This document shows, in pieces, positions 8,158 to 17,036 of a DNA stretch of 33,076 bases (position 1 is its first letter; every line of letters starts with the position of its first letter). The DNA comes from B33-G16 sp964611035. GTDB lineage: Bacteria > Desulfobacterota > DSM-4660 > Desulfatiglandales > B25-G16. Location of the stretch: contig CAZSWT010000037.1 of the NCBI GenBank assembly GCA_964611035.1, positions 1 through 33,076 on the forward strand. Reading direction: 5' to 3'. A program made the translations under genes and the position numbers. The notes under the pieces were generated by a model that had not been told where the DNA came from, searched no databases, and worked only from the letters and a program-made list of their open reading frames with translations.

Positions 8158-8817
8158 TTAGGATTTATCTTCGACTTTTATTTCCTCACTTTCAGCTTCT
8201 TCTCCCTCTTCTTCTATCTCTTCTTCTACCTCTTCTTCTACCTCTTCTTCTATGGTAGGAGCACCAACTGTGGCAATGGTAAGATCTCTGTCTTCTATTG
8301 ATTTTAAACCTGGAGGCAAATCAATGTCCTCTATATGAAGTGACTGTCCAATAGCAAGGCCAGACACATCAATTTCAATTTTGTCTACCAGGTTTTTTGG
8401 CATACACGAGATCTTTAACTCCCTACGGATATGCTCTAAAATACCACCCTCACTTACCCCTATTGGTGTATTTACGAGATACACAGGAATATCAACCTCT
8501 AATTCCTTTTCCATAGATATCTCATAAAAATCAACATGAAGATGATCCCTTGTAACCGGATCCTTCTGTATCTCTTTTATCATAACTCTCCTAGATTGAT
8601 TTGTTCCATTAGAGTCTACTTTTAGATCAAATATAATATTTTCAGCTGATCTTCCTCTAAGAATTTTTTGGAGCTGCTTATAATCTAGTGAAAGCATCAT
8701 TGGACTTGTCTCTGGACCATATAGTATAACAGGAAGCCTGCCCACGCTTCTTAGCTTTCGAGCCGAGCCTTTACCCGTCATGGTTCTTTTTTTCGAATCT
8801 AATTGTATAGTAGCCAT
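8158..8817 (-). CDS. rplY: 50S ribosomal protein L25 (long Ctc form)
   Basis: bL25 binds 5S rRNA. This is the long general-stress (Ctc/TL5) form of 219 residues: an N-terminal 5S-binding beta-barrel (about 1-92, ATIQLDSKKRTMTGKGSARKL) and a C-terminal beta domain (about 98-185). The last 30 residues are almost entirely glutamate with a few V, I, S and K, encoded by repeated CTTCTTCTACCT units on the plus strand (8205-8250). The acidic tail is typical of many Ctc proteins. pth follows ten bases downstream, and this rplY-pth pair is a widely conserved neighbourhood. Confidence 0.95.
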   Translation of the reverse strand: MATIQLDSKKRTMTGKGSARKLRSVGRLPVILYGPETSPMMLSLDYKQLQKILRGRSAENIIFDLKVDSNGTNQSRRVMIKEIQKDPVTRDHLHVDFYEISMEKELEVDIPVYLVNTPIGVSEGGILEHIRRELKISCMPKNLVDKIEIDVSGLAIGQSLHIEDIDLPPGLKSIEDRDLTIATVGAPTIEEEVEEEVEEEIEEEGEEAESEEIKVEDKS

Positions 8818-9095
8818 TCATTAACTCCAAATGTTGTAAGTTATCCGCTCACCATTATCCGTTGTTATTTTTCAAATGAGAAATTAACAACGAACAATCA
8901 GCAACAATCCTTCAATCCCCCCTGCCAGGCAGCTAGTGTCTGTCAGGTCTGGCCTATAATCTTAATAGGCTGATCTGAATGCGCAGTGCCCTATAGATTT
9001 GATTACCTGATTCAAGCATGTCATACCTCCCGATCCTGTCTCGGTCTCGGGACGGTGAGGGCAGGATGTAATACCTAAAATGTACTAGCTTACGA
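8818..9095. repeat. Intergenic repeats between prs and rplY, including a diverged copy of the CCCTGGC element
   Basis: From 8860 to 8892 there is an imperfect hairpin (CGTTGTTATTTTTC / GAGAAATTAACAACG). From about 8930 to 9068 the sequence AGGTCTGGCCTATAATCTTA and what follows aligns with the middle of the repeat at 24518-24641 (AGGCCTGGCCTATAATTTTA), so it is a diverged family member. It ends in a GTCTCGGTCTCGGGAC segment. No gene or clear promoter is seen here. Confidence 0.55.
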
Positions 9096-10046
9096 TTATA
9101 CAAATAGTGAACTCACAGATCTTGAATAATATACTCGCTTTATGGCCTCACCCAGAATTTCCGACACAGAAACAACCTTGATTTTGGAGCACTCAGATGC
9201 CTTTTTATTTAACGGAACTGTATTTGTTACTACCAGTGACTCGATAGTCGATTCCTCTATCCTTTTTATCGCATTACCAGAGAGAACTGGATGAACACAG
9301 CAGGCGTAAACATGTTTTGCTCCATTTTGGGTTAATACCTGAGCGGCCTGTACCAGTGTTCCACCAGTATCAATCATGTCATCAAGAATAACGGCTGTTT
9401 TCCCTTTTACATCTCCAATGATATGCATGGCCGCTGCAACATTAGGTTCCTCTCTTCTCTTGTCTATTATTGCTAAAGAAGCATTAAGTCTCTTGGCAAA
9501 GGCCCGTGCTCTCTCCACGCCACCAGCATCGGGAGAGATTATTGATAGATTATTTTTAAAATGCTTCCGAATGTAGTTCAGTATAACAGGTGCTGCGAAC
9601 AGATTATCCACCGGAATGTTGAAGTATCCTTGAATCTGCCCGGCATGAAGATCAACTGAGATCACACGATTCACTCCGGCAACTGTTATCAGGTCAGCTA
9701 CGAGCTTTGCACTTATAGGAACCCGTGGCTTAACTTTTCTATCCTGCCTGGCATAGCCATAGTAAGGGATTACAGCTGTTATACTCCTTGCAGATGCCCT
9801 TTTGAGTGCATCGGTAATTATCAGGAGCTGCATGAGATTATCATTAACCGGACTACTTGTAGACTGAAGGATAAAGGTCTCTCTTCCCCTTACATTTTCA
9901 TCGATCTCAATTCGAATCTCCCCATCGCTAAAGGTTTTATTTAGCATTTCCCCAGGAAGGATATTTAAATAATCACTCACCTCTTTGGTTAGACTTATGT
10001 TAGATGTACCACCAAACAGCTTTAAACTATCAGCAAGATCATCCAT
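9096..10046 (-). CDS. prs: Ribose-phosphate pyrophosphokinase (PRPP synthetase)
   Basis: Prs makes 5-phosphoribosyl-1-pyrophosphate from ribose 5-phosphate and ATP for nucleotide, histidine, tryptophan and NAD synthesis. At 316 aa it has the standard class I length. Visible motifs are the ATP-binding YYGYARQDRK, the metal/substrate-binding VDLHAGQIQGYF, the flexible-loop KRREEPN and the PRPP-binding VILDDMIDTGGT. It lies directly downstream of tRNA-Gln and ispE on the same strand, the order ispE-tRNA-prs-rplY-pth being typical of Desulfobacterota. Confidence 0.96.
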   Translation of the reverse strand: MDDLADSLKLFGGTSNISLTKEVSDYLNILPGEMLNKTFSDGEIRIEIDENVRGRETFILQSTSSPVNDNLMQLLIITDALKRASARSITAVIPYYGYARQDRKVKPRVPISAKLVADLITVAGVNRVISVDLHAGQIQGYFNIPVDNLFAAPVILNYIRKHFKNNLSIISPDAGGVERARAFAKRLNASLAIIDKRREEPNVAAAMHIIGDVKGKTAVILDDMIDTGGTLVQAAQVLTQNGAKHVYACCVHPVLSGNAIKRIEESTIESLVVTNTVPLNKKASECSKIKVVSVSEILGEAIKRVYYSRSVSSLFV

Positions 10047-10096
10047 AATAAATTTTCTTGTTTCCCCTTGTTACTATGCCATTAATTTCGTATTTT

Positions 10097-10171
10097 TGGC
10101 TGGGGTGGGAGGATTCGAACCTCCGAATGCGGGCTCCAAAGGCCCGTGTCTTACCGCTTGACGACACCCCA
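10097..10171 (-). tRNA. tRNA-Gln (anticodon UUG), CCA encoded
   Basis: The minus strand folds as a complete 75-nt cloverleaf: acceptor TGGGGTG/CACCCCA with discriminator G and an encoded CCA (10097-10099). The anticodon stem is CGGGC/GCCCG around the loop CTTTGGA, giving anticodon TTG. The T arm is GGAGG-TTCGAAT-CCTCC. The anticodon reads CAA/CAG, so glutamine. It sits between ispE (36 bases upstream) and prs on the same strand and is probably cut from their common transcript. Confidence 0.97.
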
Positions 10172-10206
10172 ATAAAAAAAGCAGTGAGTCCACAAACAGT
10201 AAATAT

Positions 10207-11103
10207 CTAACTCAATCCTTTCACTACAAATACATCCCCTTTATCATATGATTCGAGAATCTTTCCAGCTTCTCGAGCCTTTTTAGCTGAATCAAAAAGA
10301 CCAAAAATGCTTGGTCCACTGCCCGTCATCAATGCACCGAGGGCACCTAATTGTAGTAAGGATTCCTTGATTGAGCTAAGAAAAGGATGCTTTACAAGAG
10401 TAACCCTTTCAAGATCATTAAAGAGTAAATCTGGGATATTAAAAATATTTTTTTTAAAACTATTTATAATATTCTGATTTCTATTATTTGTCAACTTTAA
10501 TTTGGTTCTTTCATAGGCCCATGCCGTTGAGATCATGAGATTCGGACTAACGATAACATACCACAATGAAGGAAAATTTTCTATCGGTTGGAGTATTTCT
10601 CCAATACCCCTGGCTATAGCTGGTTTCTGTAGAAGAAAAAAGGGAACATCTGCACCAAGAGAAAGAGCGAGCTTCTCAAGATCTTTTTTTGAGAGGGCGT
10701 TTGGCCATAACTGGTTTAATCCTTTCAATGTTGTTGCCGCATCACTGCTACCACCACCCAAACCAGAAGAAACCGGTATATTTTTGATTAATGTAATTTT
10801 GACACCTTTCTTGATTCCGGTTTTTTCAAAAAAAGAGATAGCCGCTTTACTAACTAAATTATTTTGGTTTTTAGGTAGTTCTCTTCCGCTACAATAAACC
10901 TCTAATCCCTTCTCTGACTTGCTTATTATTAGCTTATCATAGAGAGCCACAGGAACGAAAACAGTCAACAACTCGTGATACCCATCAATCCTTTGCCCGG
11001 TAATCTTTAAGAATATATTTACCTTGGCCGGGGACAAGATTTCAATTGCGGTTTGATTTGTGAGATGGGCGTTGGATTTTTCATTTGTGAGCGCAGGGAG
11101 CAT
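10207..11103 (-). CDS. ispE: 4-diphosphocytidyl-2-C-methyl-D-erythritol kinase
   Basis: IspE phosphorylates CDP-methylerythritol in the non-mevalonate (MEP) isoprenoid pathway, which also uses IspG encoded nearby. The GHMP-kinase signature PVSSGLGGGSSDAAT (from about residue 110) is intact, with N-terminal SPAKVNIFLKI and a C-terminal MTGSGPSIFGLF motif. Homologues begin near IEILSPAKVN, so the first about 19 residues (MLPALTNEKSNAHLTNQTA) are an extension; they are encoded by DNA containing a repeated CTCACAAAT. No Shine-Dalgarno is seen before the ATG, which lies two bases after the DUF1844 stop, so translational coupling is likely, or a non-ATG start further in. Confidence 0.92.
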   Translation of the reverse strand: MLPALTNEKSNAHLTNQTAIEILSPAKVNIFLKITGQRIDGYHELLTVFVPVALYDKLIISKSEKGLEVYCSGRELPKNQNNLVSKAAISFFEKTGIKKGVKITLIKNIPVSSGLGGGSSDAATTLKGLNQLWPNALSKKDLEKLALSLGADVPFFLLQKPAIARGIGEILQPIENFPSLWYVIVSPNLMISTAWAYERTKLKLTNNRNQNIINSFKKNIFNIPDLLFNDLERVTLVKHPFLSSIKESLLQLGALGALMTGSGPSIFGLFDSAKKAREAGKILESYDKGDVFVVKGLS

Positions 11104-11105
11104 TA

Positions 11106-11504
11106 TTATTCGTTTGCTTTAACAAAACGCATGCGGAGATCGTAGAGAAGCTGCTCCAGGAGGTTTTCCTCCTCCTGGGTAAGGTTACCCTTGGTTTTTT
11201 CTTTGAGTATGTTGATAATATCAATCGATTGTTTGGCTAATACCAGGTCTTTCTTTTTTTCTCCATATTGCGGATCTTCAATTTCACCAAGATAAAGGAG
11301 TACCGAAGAGCTGAGCGATAGAAGAAAGGAGGAAAAATTGATCTCTGGCAAGGGGGCAGAAGCCTTCTCCTCCTTGGGCTTTTCCTTGCCCTTATCTTTT
11401 CCTATCTCAGTCTTTTCAGATTTATCCTTTACCTCTCCCTTAGCATCAAAAGCTCTTTTATCTTTAATAACAAATCCTTGACCCTGTATTTCCTCTTCAG
11501 ACAT
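11106..11504 (-). CDS. DUF1844 family protein
   Basis: This small protein of unknown function (132 aa) is typical of Desulfobacterota, where it often sits beside ispE. The N-terminal half is charged and low-complexity (many K, E and D, about residues 1-50). The C-terminal half is the DUF1844 domain, LPEINFSSFLLSLSSSVLLY, then YLGEIEDPQYGEKKKDLVLA and a helical KTKGNLTQEEENLLEQLLYD stretch. It has no signal peptide and no catalytic motif. An AAGGAGG seven bases before the ATG is a strong start. It is the first gene of the operon running into ispE, with its own promoter at 11575-11603. The family call is from motif memory, and no function is claimed. Confidence 0.85.
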   Translation of the reverse strand: MSEEEIQGQGFVIKDKRAFDAKGEVKDKSEKTEIGKDKGKEKPKEEKASAPLPEINFSSFLLSLSSSVLLYLGEIEDPQYGEKKKDLVLAKQSIDIINILKEKTKGNLTQEEENLLEQLLYDLRMRFVKANE

Positions 11505-11574
11505 GCTTGCCTCCTTAATATATGGGTTTTTATAGTCACGTTTGTAAGTGTTTGGCTTTTAGCAAAAGTAAAGC

Positions 11575-11603
11575 ATTACATTTTTGTATATTAATTTTGC
11601 CAA
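11575..11603 (-). promoter_or_regulatory. Sigma-70 type promoter for DUF1844-ispE
   Basis: On the minus strand TTGGCA (11598-11603, five of six) is followed after exactly 17 bases by TGTAAT (11575-11580, five of six). It lies about 70 bases before the ATG of the DUF1844 gene and probably starts the operon that includes ispE, tRNA-Gln and perhaps prs. Confidence 0.65.
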
Positions 11604-11783
11604 TAATATATAAATTTATCAGAATTTGGCTATATAGTGCAAGAGAAAATCATTATATCTCCCTTCTCTTCTCTTATATTGACCGGAAATCAGCAGAGAA
11701 GTGAAAGAGAGATATTGTTTATAAGGGCGTTTGTGCATGCTTTATGTATTTTTATTGTGATTTAAGGATAAGGATAAATCGTC

Positions 11784-11812
11784 TTGACAGGGTAATATCT
11801 ATTTAGTTAGTT
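11784..11812 (+). promoter_or_regulatory. Possible promoter of ispG (-35 only clear)
   Basis: A perfect TTGACA (11784-11789) lies 44 bases before the ispG start. At the expected distance only a poor TTAGTT is found (11807-11812), so the -10 is doubtful. Confidence 0.35.
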
Positions 11813-11833
11813 TGGGTGTGAAAAGGGCGGACA

Positions 11834-12892
11834 ATGAAGAGACGTTTTAGCAGACAAATAAATATAGGAGGGGTTAAGGTAGGTGGTGAAAGCCCTGTAG
11901 TGGTGCAGTCCATGACCAATACCCCCACTCAGGATGTAGCTGCTACGGTAAAACAAATAGAAAGATTAGTAAATGCTGGCTGTGAACTTGTTCGCCTGGC
12001 GGTGCCAGACATGGAAGCCGCGTCTGCACTTAAAGATATAAAATCTCAGGTATCTATTCCGATTATTGCCGATATTCATTTTGACTATAAGCTTGCCTTG
12101 GCAGCTATAGAAAACGGTGCGAATGGGCTAAGATTGAATCCAGGAAACATTGGTGGAAAGAAAAAAATTCAAGAAATTGTTACTGCTGCTCGAAGCTGTT
12201 CTATCCCTATAAGGATTGGGGTCAATGCTGGCTCTCTTAGCAAGGCTATTTTAAAAAGATATAATCATCCAACACCAGAAGCCATGGTTGAGAGTGCCAT
12301 GAGTCATGTAAAGCTCCTGGAGGATTTAGATTTCCATTTAATTAAAATTTCACTGAAATCATCAGATGTCTTACAAACGATATCTGCATGCAGGCTTTTA
12401 AGCCAGCAGGTTGACTATCCTTTACATTTAGGCGTAACCGAGGCCGGGACCCTAATATCAGGGACTGTTAAAAACTCTATAGGGATAGGATTATTGTTAT
12501 TAGAGGGTATTGGAGATACGATTAGAGTTTCTCTAACGCATGATCCAGTTGACGAGGTTAGGGTTGCATATGAAATTTTAAAGGCCCTGGGTCTAAGACA
12601 GAGAGGAGCGGAAATTATATCTTGCCCTACATGTGGAAGATGTAAAATAGATCTTTTTACATTGGTTGATAAAATTGAACATGATCTGACTCAGATTACA
12701 ACCCCTATTAAAATAGCTATTATGGGGTGCGTTGTAAATGGACCTGGTGAGGCAAGAGAGGCTGACATTGGTATTGCTGGAGGACAGGGCAACGGCACAT
12801 TATTTAAGAGGGGCAGGGTGGTTAAAAAAGTTCCAGAGCTGGATCTTGCCAGGGTTCTTATTGAAGAAGTTAGAAAGATGATAAACGAATGA
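11834..12892 (+). CDS. ispG: 4-hydroxy-3-methylbut-2-enyl-diphosphate synthase (flavodoxin/ferredoxin)
   Basis: IspG is the iron-sulfur enzyme that converts methylerythritol cyclodiphosphate to HMBPP in the MEP pathway, the same pathway as IspE. The 352 residues match the bacterial two-domain form. A TIM barrel (about 1-250, VVVQSMTNTPTQDVAATVKQ) is followed by the 4Fe-4S domain with ligands C264, C267 (SCPTCGRC) and C299 (MGCVVNGPGEA) and E306 as likely fourth ligand. The ATG follows AAAAGGGCGG. proS follows after a 201-base gap that carries a palindromic repeat, so co-transcription with proS is possible but not certain. Confidence 0.96.
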   Translation: MKRRFSRQINIGGVKVGGESPVVVQSMTNTPTQDVAATVKQIERLVNAGCELVRLAVPDMEAASALKDIKSQVSIPIIADIHFDYKLALAAIENGANGLRLNPGNIGGKKKIQEIVTAARSCSIPIRIGVNAGSLSKAILKRYNHPTPEAMVESAMSHVKLLEDLDFHLIKISLKSSDVLQTISACRLLSQQVDYPLHLGVTEAGTLISGTVKNSIGIGLLLLEGIGDTIRVSLTHDPVDEVRVAYEILKALGLRQRGAEIISCPTCGRCKIDLFTLVDKIEHDLTQITTPIKIAIMGCVVNGPGEAREADIGIAGGQGNGTLFKRGRVVKKVPELDLARVLIEEVRKMINE

Positions 12893-13001
12893 ATATTTTC
12901 GATTGACGATTTGTAACTATTCGGCCACGAATGGGCACAAATGATAATAAAATTCTGTATAAAAAAATTCTTAAATAATTGTTCGTGATAATTAGTGATA
13001 A

Positions 13002-13025
13002 CCTGCCCGCCGGACGGCAGGCGGG
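13002..13025. repeat. 24-nt palindromic repeat, copy a
   Basis: The sequence is CCTGCCCGCC-GGAC-GGCAGGCGGG, an imperfect 11-bp stem. Copies recur at 27397-27420 (identical), 27448-27471, 24530-24553 and 32863-32886. It lies between ispG and proS, next to a GGCCACGAATGGGCACAAAT stretch (12922 onward) that resembles the repeat at 23772. REP-like behaviour is inferred. Confidence 0.8.
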
Positions 13026-13093
13026 TTTGTGGCTAAATTGTAGCAAATATTTTAGATTTTCAATCATCAATAGTCAATAATCAACCTTCTATT

Positions 13094-14833
13094 ATGACAT
13101 CTATTTCGAGACGATATTCACAATTCTTCATTCCTACAGTAAAAGAGATACCAGCAGAGGCTGAGATCGTAAGTCATCAATTAATGCTCAGGGCTGGCAT
13201 GATCAGAAAACTAGCAGCAGGAATCTATACCTATCTTCCTTATGGCCTATTAGCCATTAAGAATACAGAAGCTATTGTCAGGGAAGAGATGGATAGGGCT
13301 GGCGCTATTGAACTTTTACTTCCAGGGGTACAGCCAGGTGATTTATGGATGGAAAGCGGTCGATGGGATTATTATGGGCCAGAGCTTTTAAGGTTTAAAG
13401 ATCGACACAAAAGAGAATCATGCTTGGGTCCCACCCACGAGGAGGTAATTACTGACCTAGCACGAAGGGAAATCCATTCATACAAACAACTGCCTATTAA
13501 CCTGTATCAGATCCAGACGAAATTTAGGGATGAAATTCGGCCGAGATTCGGCATCATGAGAGCACGGGAATTTATCATGAAAGATGCCTATAGCTTTGAC
13601 ATAGATGAAGAGGGCTCCAATCTGAGCTATGAAAAAATGTACGCTGCTTACGAGGCTATCTTTAAAAGATGCGGGCTAAAGTTCAGGGCAGTCGAGGCAG
13701 ATACAGGACCTATAGGTGGTAGCTTTTCTCACGAATTCATGGTCTTATCAAATAGTGGTGAAGATGATATTGTAAGCTGTCAAGATTGTAAGTATGCATC
13801 TAACTTAGAAAAAGCCGAGGTAAGACTACGGGAGTCTGATTCTAAAAATATTGAGAAAGAAGAAGACCTACAAATCGTAGATACACCTGAAATGAGAACC
13901 ATAGACGAGGTGACTAAATTTTTATCCATTGGTCCTCAAAAACTGGTAAAAACCCTCATCTATCAAACTGAGCATGGACCAATAGCCGCCTTAGTAAGAG
14001 GAGATCATGAGCTGAATGAAACCAAGCTCAGAAATGTACTTAATGTTCAAGAGCTTACTATGGCAGATCCAGAAACTGTATTTGATGTAACTGGTGCCCC
14101 AATGGGATTTGCAGGGGCTATTGGCTTAAAGATACGGATACTTGCTGATTTTGCCGTTAAGGAAATGAAGAATATGATAATGGGGGCAAATAAGAATGAT
14201 AAGCATGTCCTCAATGTAAATGAAGGCAGGGATTTTCAGGTAGAGCAATATGCAGATTTAAGAATGATAACTTCATCTGATCCGTGTCCTCGGTGTGGAG
14301 GGAAGTTAGTATTTGGTAAGGGAATAGAGGTTGGCCAGGTCTTTAAGTTAGGGACCAAATACTCTACCGCCCTTAAGGCCAACTTTCTGGATAAGAATGG
14401 CCGAGAAATTCCGATTATTATGGGATGTTATGGTATAGGTATCGGCAGAGTCGTTGCAGCAATTATTGAACAAAGTCGCGACGAGAACGGTATTATATTT
14501 CCTATATCGATTTCTCCTTTTGAGGTAACCATCCTGCCCCTTGAAATACATGAAACCACTGTGAGAAAAGTGGCTGAAAATTTATATCAGCATCTAACCA
14601 ATTTAGGCCTCGCAGTCTTTCTCGACGATAGGGATGAAAGGCCAGGCTTCAAGCTCAAGGATGCTGATCTTTTAGGCATACCTGTCAGGGCTGCGGTCAG
14701 TTTAAGAACACTTAAAAGTGATTCTATTGAGATTAAGTTACGTTCGAAGCCAGATCTCAGATTTCTATCTATAGACAAAACCCCTGAAGCGATAAAGGAG
14801 GTTGTCCAAGGCCTCTATGATTCGCTTAAATAA
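13094..14833 (+). CDS. proS: Prolyl-tRNA synthetase (bacterial type)
   Basis: ProRS charges tRNA-Pro. The 579-aa protein has the bacterial-type architecture. The class II catalytic core carries motif 1 near GIYTYLPYGLLAIKNTEAIV, motif 2 TKFRDEIRPRFGIMRAREF and motif 3 CYGIGIGRVVAAIIEQSRDE. The cis-editing INS domain (YbaK-like) lies between motifs 2 and 3 (about residues 235-400), and a C-terminal anticodon-binding domain (about 470-579, VTILPLEIHE...) follows. Length and motifs are complete. No strong Shine-Dalgarno precedes the ATG. Its 3' end overlaps rel, whose likely ATG lies 17 bases before the proS stop, so the two are translationally coupled. Confidence 0.96.
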   Translation: MTSISRRYSQFFIPTVKEIPAEAEIVSHQLMLRAGMIRKLAAGIYTYLPYGLLAIKNTEAIVREEMDRAGAIELLLPGVQPGDLWMESGRWDYYGPELLRFKDRHKRESCLGPTHEEVITDLARREIHSYKQLPINLYQIQTKFRDEIRPRFGIMRAREFIMKDAYSFDIDEEGSNLSYEKMYAAYEAIFKRCGLKFRAVEADTGPIGGSFSHEFMVLSNSGEDDIVSCQDCKYASNLEKAEVRLRESDSKNIEKEEDLQIVDTPEMRTIDEVTKFLSIGPQKLVKTLIYQTEHGPIAALVRGDHELNETKLRNVLNVQELTMADPETVFDVTGAPMGFAGAIGLKIRILADFAVKEMKNMIMGANKNDKHVLNVNEGRDFQVEQYADLRMITSSDPCPRCGGKLVFGKGIEVGQVFKLGTKYSTALKANFLDKNGREIPIIMGCYGIGIGRVVAAIIEQSRDENGIIFPISISPFEVTILPLEIHETTVRKVAENLYQHLTNLGLAVFLDDRDERPGFKLKDADLLGIPVRAAVSLRTLKSDSIEIKLRSKPDLRFLSIDKTPEAIKEVVQGLYDSLK

Positions 14834-16958
14834 CATAACCTCAGAAATTCTCTCGTATCATCCTATCGCAGATATAGGTCTGATTGAAAAGGCATACGTA
14901 TATTCGGCCAAGGTTCACAAGGGACAAGTCCGTTTATCAGGAGAGCCTTACCTTACCCACCCCTTAGAAGTTGCTGGAATTCTTACCAAAATGAAGATGG
15001 ATGAAGTTAGTGTCGCCTCCGGTCTTCTTCACGATACAGTTGAGGATACATTAACTGAGCTGTCAGACATTGAACAAATGTTTGGTAAAGAGGTGGCAGG
15101 CATAGTAGATGGTGTAACCAAAATCAGTAAGATACATTTTTTAAGCAAAGAGGTACAGCAGGCAGAAAATATACGAAAGATGATTCTTGCTATGTCTTCT
15201 GACATCAGGGTAATTATCGTTAAACTGGCAGATCGATTACATAATATGCAGACCCTCGGCTTTCAACCACCTGAAAGACAGGAAGCTATTGCAAGGGAAA
15301 CCCTTGATATTTATGCACCTCTTGCAGGAAGGATGGGTATTTATTGGCTGAAATCAACCTTGGAGGATCTATCCCTTTTTTATCTCGAGCCAAAAATTTA
15401 CAAGGATATAAGATTAGGCATTGCCCAGAGGCAAGAGGGGCAGGAAAAATTTATTCGAGAGATAAAAGAAATGCTAAGCAGAAAATTAAGTGAGGCCAAT
15501 ATAAAAGCCACGATAAAAGGGAGACATAAGCATTTTTATAGCATTTATCAAAAGATGATGGAGCAGGATCTGAATATAGACCAGGTATATGATATCCTGG
15601 CATTCAGGTTAATAGTAAATTCTGTAAGGGACTGCTATGAGGTTTTAGGCCTGATCCATTCCATGTGGAACCCTGTAGCAGGTCGTTTTAAAGATTATAT
15701 CTCTCTACCCAAGGCCAATATGTATCAGTCTTTGCACACCACAGTAATTAGCCCTCTGGGTGAAAGAATGGAGATACAGATAAGAACATGGGATATGGAC
15801 AGAATCGCCGAAGAGGGAATTGCTGCTCACTGGAGATATAAAGAAGGATATGAATCAGGCAAAGAAACGCATACTCAATATGCATGGATGAAGCAGTTGC
15901 TGGAATGGCAGAAAAGCCTGACTAATCCAAAGGAATTTTTAGAAACAGTGAGGCTGGATCTTTTTAGCAATGAGGTCTATGTTTTTACGCCTAAAGGTGA
16001 GGTAAAGGAATTTCCCAAGGGAGCAACCCCTATTGATTTTGCTTATAGTATCCACTCAGAGATTGGGAATAGATGTATAGGTGCTAAGATAAACGAAAAA
16101 ATAGTCCGCTTAACCCATCAGCTTGAAACTGGAGATATAATTCAGATTCTTACCTCAAAAAATCATAAACCCAGTAAGGATTGGCTAAAGTTTGTAAAGA
16201 CATCTACTGCCAAGACCAGGATTAGACAATGGATAAAAAAAGAAGAAAGGGAAGAGAGTATAACTATCGGAAGAGACATCCTGGAAAAGGAGCTTAAAAA
16301 ATTTAACCTAAATTTAACCAAACATTTCAGCAGCGAGCAGCTTTTAGATGTGGTCCATAAATTTTCATTAAACAGTGTAGACGATCTTTTGGCTAATATT
16401 GGTTATGGTAAAGTCTCAGCAAAGCAGGTTCTTAACCGACTCGTTCCCCATTTAGGGATAAAAGAGGATAAGACAGAGGGCCTTGTCCAGAAGATAGTTC
16501 ACAAGATAAAAAGAAAAAAAGGAGACACTGGGATTAAGGTTAAAGGGATGAGTGATATGCTTATTCGCTTTGCAAAGTGTTGCCACCCACTAGCCGGCGA
16601 ATCAGTTATAGGTTATATTACCAGAGGCAGGGGAGTCACCATTCATTCAAAAAAATGCCGGCACATTCAAGATGTTGACCCAGATCGGTTAGTAGAAGTA
16701 GAATGGGAACCTTCCGAAGATATGACTTATTTAGCAAAATTAAAGGTTACCAATATCGCTAAAAAGGGTATGCTATCGACTTTAAGTGCTATATTTACGC
16801 AAAGCGAGGCTAATATTTTAGACGCAAATGTGCAGACAACTATTGATAAAAAGGGAATATCCACCTTCACTATTGAAATCTCTGATTACGCTCAATTAAG
16901 AGATATTATCTCAAAAATAAAAAAGATTAAGGAGGTCCTAAAGGTAGAGCGAATTTGA
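14817..16958 (+). CDS. rel: Bifunctional (p)ppGpp synthetase/hydrolase (Rel/SpoT type)
   Basis: Rel makes and degrades the alarmone (p)ppGpp in the stringent response. Domains in order: HD hydrolase (about 20-180, THPLEVAGIL and the catalytic LLHDTVEDT, so hydrolysis should work); synthetase (about 230-350, GRHKHFYSIYQKM, then GRFKDYISLPKANMYQSLHT); TGS (about 390-450, VYVFTPKGEVKEFPKGATPI); helical region and zinc finger with CC-H-C (FAKCCHPLAGE, HSKKCRHI); and a C-terminal ACT domain. The RFKD before YIS is the R-x-K-D mark of bifunctional enzymes, whereas synthetase-only RelA has E-x-D-D. The start could be TTG at 14802 or ATG at 14817. I chose the ATG, preceded by AAGG and inside the proS end. 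It converges on rpmB. Confidence 0.95.
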   Translation: MIRLNNITSEILSYHPIADIGLIEKAYVYSAKVHKGQVRLSGEPYLTHPLEVAGILTKMKMDEVSVASGLLHDTVEDTLTELSDIEQMFGKEVAGIVDGVTKISKIHFLSKEVQQAENIRKMILAMSSDIRVIIVKLADRLHNMQTLGFQPPERQEAIARETLDIYAPLAGRMGIYWLKSTLEDLSLFYLEPKIYKDIRLGIAQRQEGQEKFIREIKEMLSRKLSEANIKATIKGRHKHFYSIYQKMMEQDLNIDQVYDILAFRLIVNSVRDCYEVLGLIHSMWNPVAGRFKDYISLPKANMYQSLHTTVISPLGERMEIQIRTWDMDRIAEEGIAAHWRYKEGYESGKETHTQYAWMKQLLEWQKSLTNPKEFLETVRLDLFSNEVYVFTPKGEVKEFPKGATPIDFAYSIHSEIGNRCIGAKINEKIVRLTHQLETGDIIQILTSKNHKPSKDWLKFVKTSTAKTRIRQWIKKEEREESITIGRDILEKELKKFNLNLTKHFSSEQLLDVVHKFSLNSVDDLLANIGYGKVSAKQVLNRLVPHLGIKEDKTEGLVQKIVHKIKRKKGDTGIKVKGMSDMLIRFAKCCHPLAGESVIGYITRGRGVTIHSKKCRHIQDVDPDRLVEVEWEPSEDMTYLAKLKVTNIAKKGMLSTLSAIFTQSEANILDANVQTTIDKKGISTFTIEISDYAQLRDIISKIKKIKEVLKVERI

Positions 16959-16961
16959 AAA

Positions 16962-17036
16962 AACAGTAGGAAGTATGGAGGAAAAAAATGTTTGATAAAA
17001 ACTGCTTATTGCCTACTGCCTACTCCTTACTTATAT
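16962..17036. repeat. Short intergenic repeat with CAGTAGG / CCTACTGCCTACT arms
   Basis: Between rel and rpmB the plus strand reads CAGTAGGAAGTATGGAGG and then TGCCTACTGCCTACTCCTTACTT, which can pair imperfectly. The doubled ACTGCCTACT unit looks like a short dispersed repeat. It could act as a weak bidirectional structure between the converging genes, but there is no T-run, so it is not called a terminator. Confidence 0.4.

Larger units (their letters stand above)
11505..11833. other. Divergent promoter region between DUF1844-ispE and ispG
   Basis: The 329 bases contain no gene. They are AT-rich and hold a good minus-strand promoter (11575-11603) and a plus-strand -35-like TTGACA at 11784-11789 ahead of ispG, whose -10 is not clear. 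A plus-strand open frame of 60 codons (11522-11704) has no codon or protein signature and is taken as chance. Confidence 0.6.

Noticed and set aside
8205..8250. Tandem CTTCTTCTACCT repeats as a microsatellite or CRISPR-like array
   Set aside because: They simply encode the glutamate-rich tail of L25 and have no spacers. No CRISPR array was found anywhere in the window.
8860..8892. Hairpin CGTTGTTATTTTTC/GAGAAATTAACAACG as a terminator of prs or an attenuator of rplY
   Set aside because: The stem is imperfect and AT-rich and has no T-run in the minus-strand direction.
11522..11704. 60-codon plus-strand frame in the DUF1844/ispG gap
   Set aside because: No ribosome binding site, no recognisable protein, and it overlaps a good promoter on the other strand.
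12870..13070. 66-codon minus-strand frame between ispG and proS
   Set aside because: It spans the 24-nt palindrome and overlaps the end of ispG; codon pattern is not gene-like.
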